Shown here one piece after another: positions 15,756-17,164 of a stretch of DNA of 17,164 bases; positions within the stretch are counted from its first letter, which is position 1; each line of letters opens with the position of its first letter. Source of the DNA: Rhodospirillaceae bacterium (lineage in GTDB: Bacteria; Pseudomonadota; Alphaproteobacteria; UBA8366); contig PARQ01000024.1 in the NCBI GenBank assembly GCA_002711555.1, positions 36,700-53,863 of the forward strand. Direction: 5' to 3'. Both the position numbers and the translations under genes were made by a program. Under the pieces are notes generated by a model. That model was not told the DNA's origin. It did not search any database and saw only the letters and a program-made list of their open reading frames with translations.

Positions 15756-16541
15756 TTAATAATATGCGCCTTGCCTAAAGTCCCAGGTATTAAAGTGGTC
15801 AGACAGCAGGTTTGTGATTTTGTCCACGCTCAGGCCCTTCCGAATAAGAGTGGGAGCTGGAAGAACTCCGCGCTGGCCCTTTTGTTCCGGTACTAATAAG
15901 CCGTCCTCATCGACCATCGAGATCATAACACCCTGCTCATAGCGGGTTTTTTCGCTACTGTTGGGCTGTATTGAGGCAACGTATTTATCGGCAGCAACAA
16001 TCATATCGACGCCCGTCTCAATTTTTGATCCGATCCCGGAAATGACACCGCGGTTTCCTTGCCCGGATGGGTTAGCCGAGCTTGCAAAGCAAAGCTTTTT
16101 ATCTTCTTCCCAAAGAGCCTTTGCAAATTGTTCTGACGGTGTACCGAAACGTATCACAAAACAACTCGTCTCGCGTTTATCCATCATGTATTTTTGGGAG
16201 CCGTCGTCAGGGATAAAAGATTTCCCTGATTTAGACCAAGGCAAAATGCAGCCCAGCAGTATATCGTGGTCCCAGTGATCCTGATAAAAATTCAATATTT
16301 CATCGTTAAGTAAGGCTAAATTTTTAAGTTGATTGATCGAACTACAAAGGACTACACCCGGTTTATTGCGCGCACGTTCTTTTACATCAAATTTTCGATC
16401 AAGGCCGCGTTCATCAGTGGTAATAATAATGTAGCCAACCTTTGTTGGGCTCACGATAATGCCACCCGGCTTTCGTAAAACTTCCAATGCATCGGGATCT
16501 ATGTTGCCACTCCATTGGCGGCATGCTGCAGTTTCAGCCAT
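15756..16541 (-). CDS. Divergent YrdC/Sua5-domain protein
   Basis: Contains a YrdC domain, the fold that makes threonylcarbamoyl-AMP for the universal tRNA t6A modification. Visible are the first strand GGIIVSPTKVGYII (26-39), where typical members read PTxTxYGL, the ligand-binding pair K54/R56 in VKERARNKPGVVL, and the SxN motif ASSANPSG (153-160). The PT motif is altered (PTKVGY), and an insertion of about 40 residues rich in W, D and H lies before CFVIRFG. The C-terminus (LPAPTLIRKG) retains a Sua5-like end. The differences suggest a paralogue rather than the housekeeping TsaC, perhaps a carbamoyl-type transferase acting on another molecule; this is inference. Length 261. The ribosome-binding site before ATG 16541 is weak. 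It ends 9 bases from the SDR gene, which runs the other way. Confidence 0.82.
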   Translation of the reverse strand: MAETAACRQWSGNIDPDALEVLRKPGGIIVSPTKVGYIIITTDERGLDRKFDVKERARNKPGVVLCSSINQLKNLALLNDEILNFYQDHWDHDILLGCILPWSKSGKSFIPDDGSQKYMMDKRETSCFVIRFGTPSEQFAKALWEEDKKLCFASSANPSGQGNRGVISGIGSKIETGVDMIVAADKYVASIQPNSSEKTRYEQGVMISMVDEDGLLVPEQKGQRGVLPAPTLIRKGLSVDKITNLLSDHFNTWDFRQGAYY

Positions 16542-17007
16542 TATTTTACCAATATTTAAAGTCCGGAAATTCGATAATTTCAGCGAACGTTTACTATTCC
16601 ATTATGAAGATATAACGTATCACCAGTAGTCCAATCACGTACAGTAATTAAAACAGATTTACATGAACAAAGTAAATGGAGTGCCTTATTCTCTAGGAAT
16701 TATTTTTATCACAAGTCAAATTTTCTCATTTAACAAGGAGTTTAGAAGAATAATCTTTTGGATTGGTCTTAGAATTTGGGAAGCAGGCCGAACATGCCAT
16801 CCTTGATGCATGTGACCGATTTGCAACAGTGCGGGATAAGAATTCGGCAAAACTCGTATTTTGGTTGGTTTGTGCGTGGGAAGAGGTATCTTTATAGGTA
16901 GGATTCGCAATCATTTACAAAGATTCGGTTTAGTTAAGCCGATTTTGGAAATGGTAGCGGTTCCTGAATGTTCGAACATTTATTAACTATCAATATAGAG
17001 GTTTCAT
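16542..17007. other. Intergenic region before the porin gene
   Basis: A 466-base stretch without a confident gene. It holds the divergent start region of the YrdC-like gene and, at the right end, the porin promoter region with a palindrome. A plus-strand frame from TTG 16763 to TAG 16895-16897 reads protein-like (FGKQAEHAILDACDRFA and on), 44 codons, but no ribosome-binding site fits the TTG. The AAGGAG near 16735 is nearly 30 bases away. Minus-strand frames here show no family motif. Confidence 0.5.
16967..16980. promoter_or_regulatory. Perfect 14-bp palindrome upstream of the porin gene
   Basis: AATGTTCGAACATT is fully self-complementary and lies 27 bases before the porin ATG and 16 before its AGAGG ribosome-binding site. 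This position, in or just after the promoter, suits an operator for a dimeric regulator. The GTTC/GAAC halves recall LexA-type elements, but alphaproteobacterial LexA sites are direct repeats of GTTC with a longer spacing, so that identity is unlikely. Confidence 0.45.
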
Positions 17008-17164
17008 ATGTCCAAACTTAATAAGGCTCTGATGGCGACTACTGCCATTGCCTTTGCAGCTGGTCTTGCGATGCCTGCGGCGGCGAAGAAGAAAGATCCT
17101 TCGAAAGCGCCAAAGGTTGTAAGCAGCGGCAAAAAGATGAAGTTGAAGCTGTATGGTCAAATCG
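17008..17164 (+). CDS. Porin, N-terminal part (cut by the window edge)
   Basis: The first 52 codons are visible. They encode a signal peptide with K at 3 and 6, a hydrophobic core (ALMATTAIAFAAGLA) and a likely cleavage at PAAA near residue 26. A lysine-rich mature start follows, then a strand-like KMKLKLYGQI, matching the first beta strand of alphaproteobacterial trimeric porins (often phrased VKLxGQV). The product should be an outer-membrane channel for small solutes. ATG 17008 has AGAGG at 16997-17001 with a 6-base gap. Its codons are richer in GC and more regular than the intergenic DNA before it, as expected for a highly expressed gene. The rest lies outside the window, so the porin subfamily cannot be settled. 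Confidence 0.75.
   Translation, partial: MSKLNKALMATTAIAFAAGLAMPAAAKKKDPSKAPKVVSSGKKMKLKLYGQI

Overview
The window looks like a piece of an alphaproteobacterial chromosome. The reasons are the gyrA-coaD gene pair, a long charged insertion in the GyrA C-terminal domain of the kind I associate with alphaproteobacteria, and the signal peptide and first strand of a Gram-negative porin at the right edge. I see no rRNA, tRNA, transposase, integrase or CRISPR array. Base composition was not computed; by eye the left third is more AT-rich than gyrA.

Left third (268-5191): four tightly packed plus-strand genes form a complete mycosporine-like amino acid (MAA, UV sunscreen) pathway. They are a sugar-phosphate cyclase (mysA position), an O-methyltransferase (mysB), an ATP-grasp ligase that makes mycosporine-glycine (mysC) and a D-Ala-D-Ala-ligase-like enzyme that adds the second amino acid (mysD). 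MysB, MysC and MysD resemble the cyanobacterial proteins throughout. The cyclase does not: it has an extra N-terminal region of about 170 residues and an active-site loop unlike the characterised Anabaena enzyme. A CbbY-like HAD protein without its catalytic DxD follows at 5368-6087.

Middle (6088-10260): about 850 bases with no intact gene hold a decayed-looking reading frame, a candidate promoter, a short leader ORF and an inverted repeat. Then come gyrA and coaD, one base apart.

Right half (10261-17164): a minus-strand pair encodes an LLM-class flavin oxidoreductase followed by a D-2-hydroxyacid dehydrogenase. Two convergent unknown genes encode a secreted protein and a lipoprotein. A plus-strand pair, overlapping by 4 bases, encodes a nitroreductase and an SDR with Phe at the catalytic Tyr position. 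A divergent YrdC/Sua5-like gene lies convergent to the SDR. The window ends in the first 52 codons of a porin, preceded by a perfect 14-bp palindrome.

The main point of interest is an MAA locus outside its best-known hosts, built on a non-canonical cyclase. Assignments rest on motif recognition and remembered family sequences; no database search was run.
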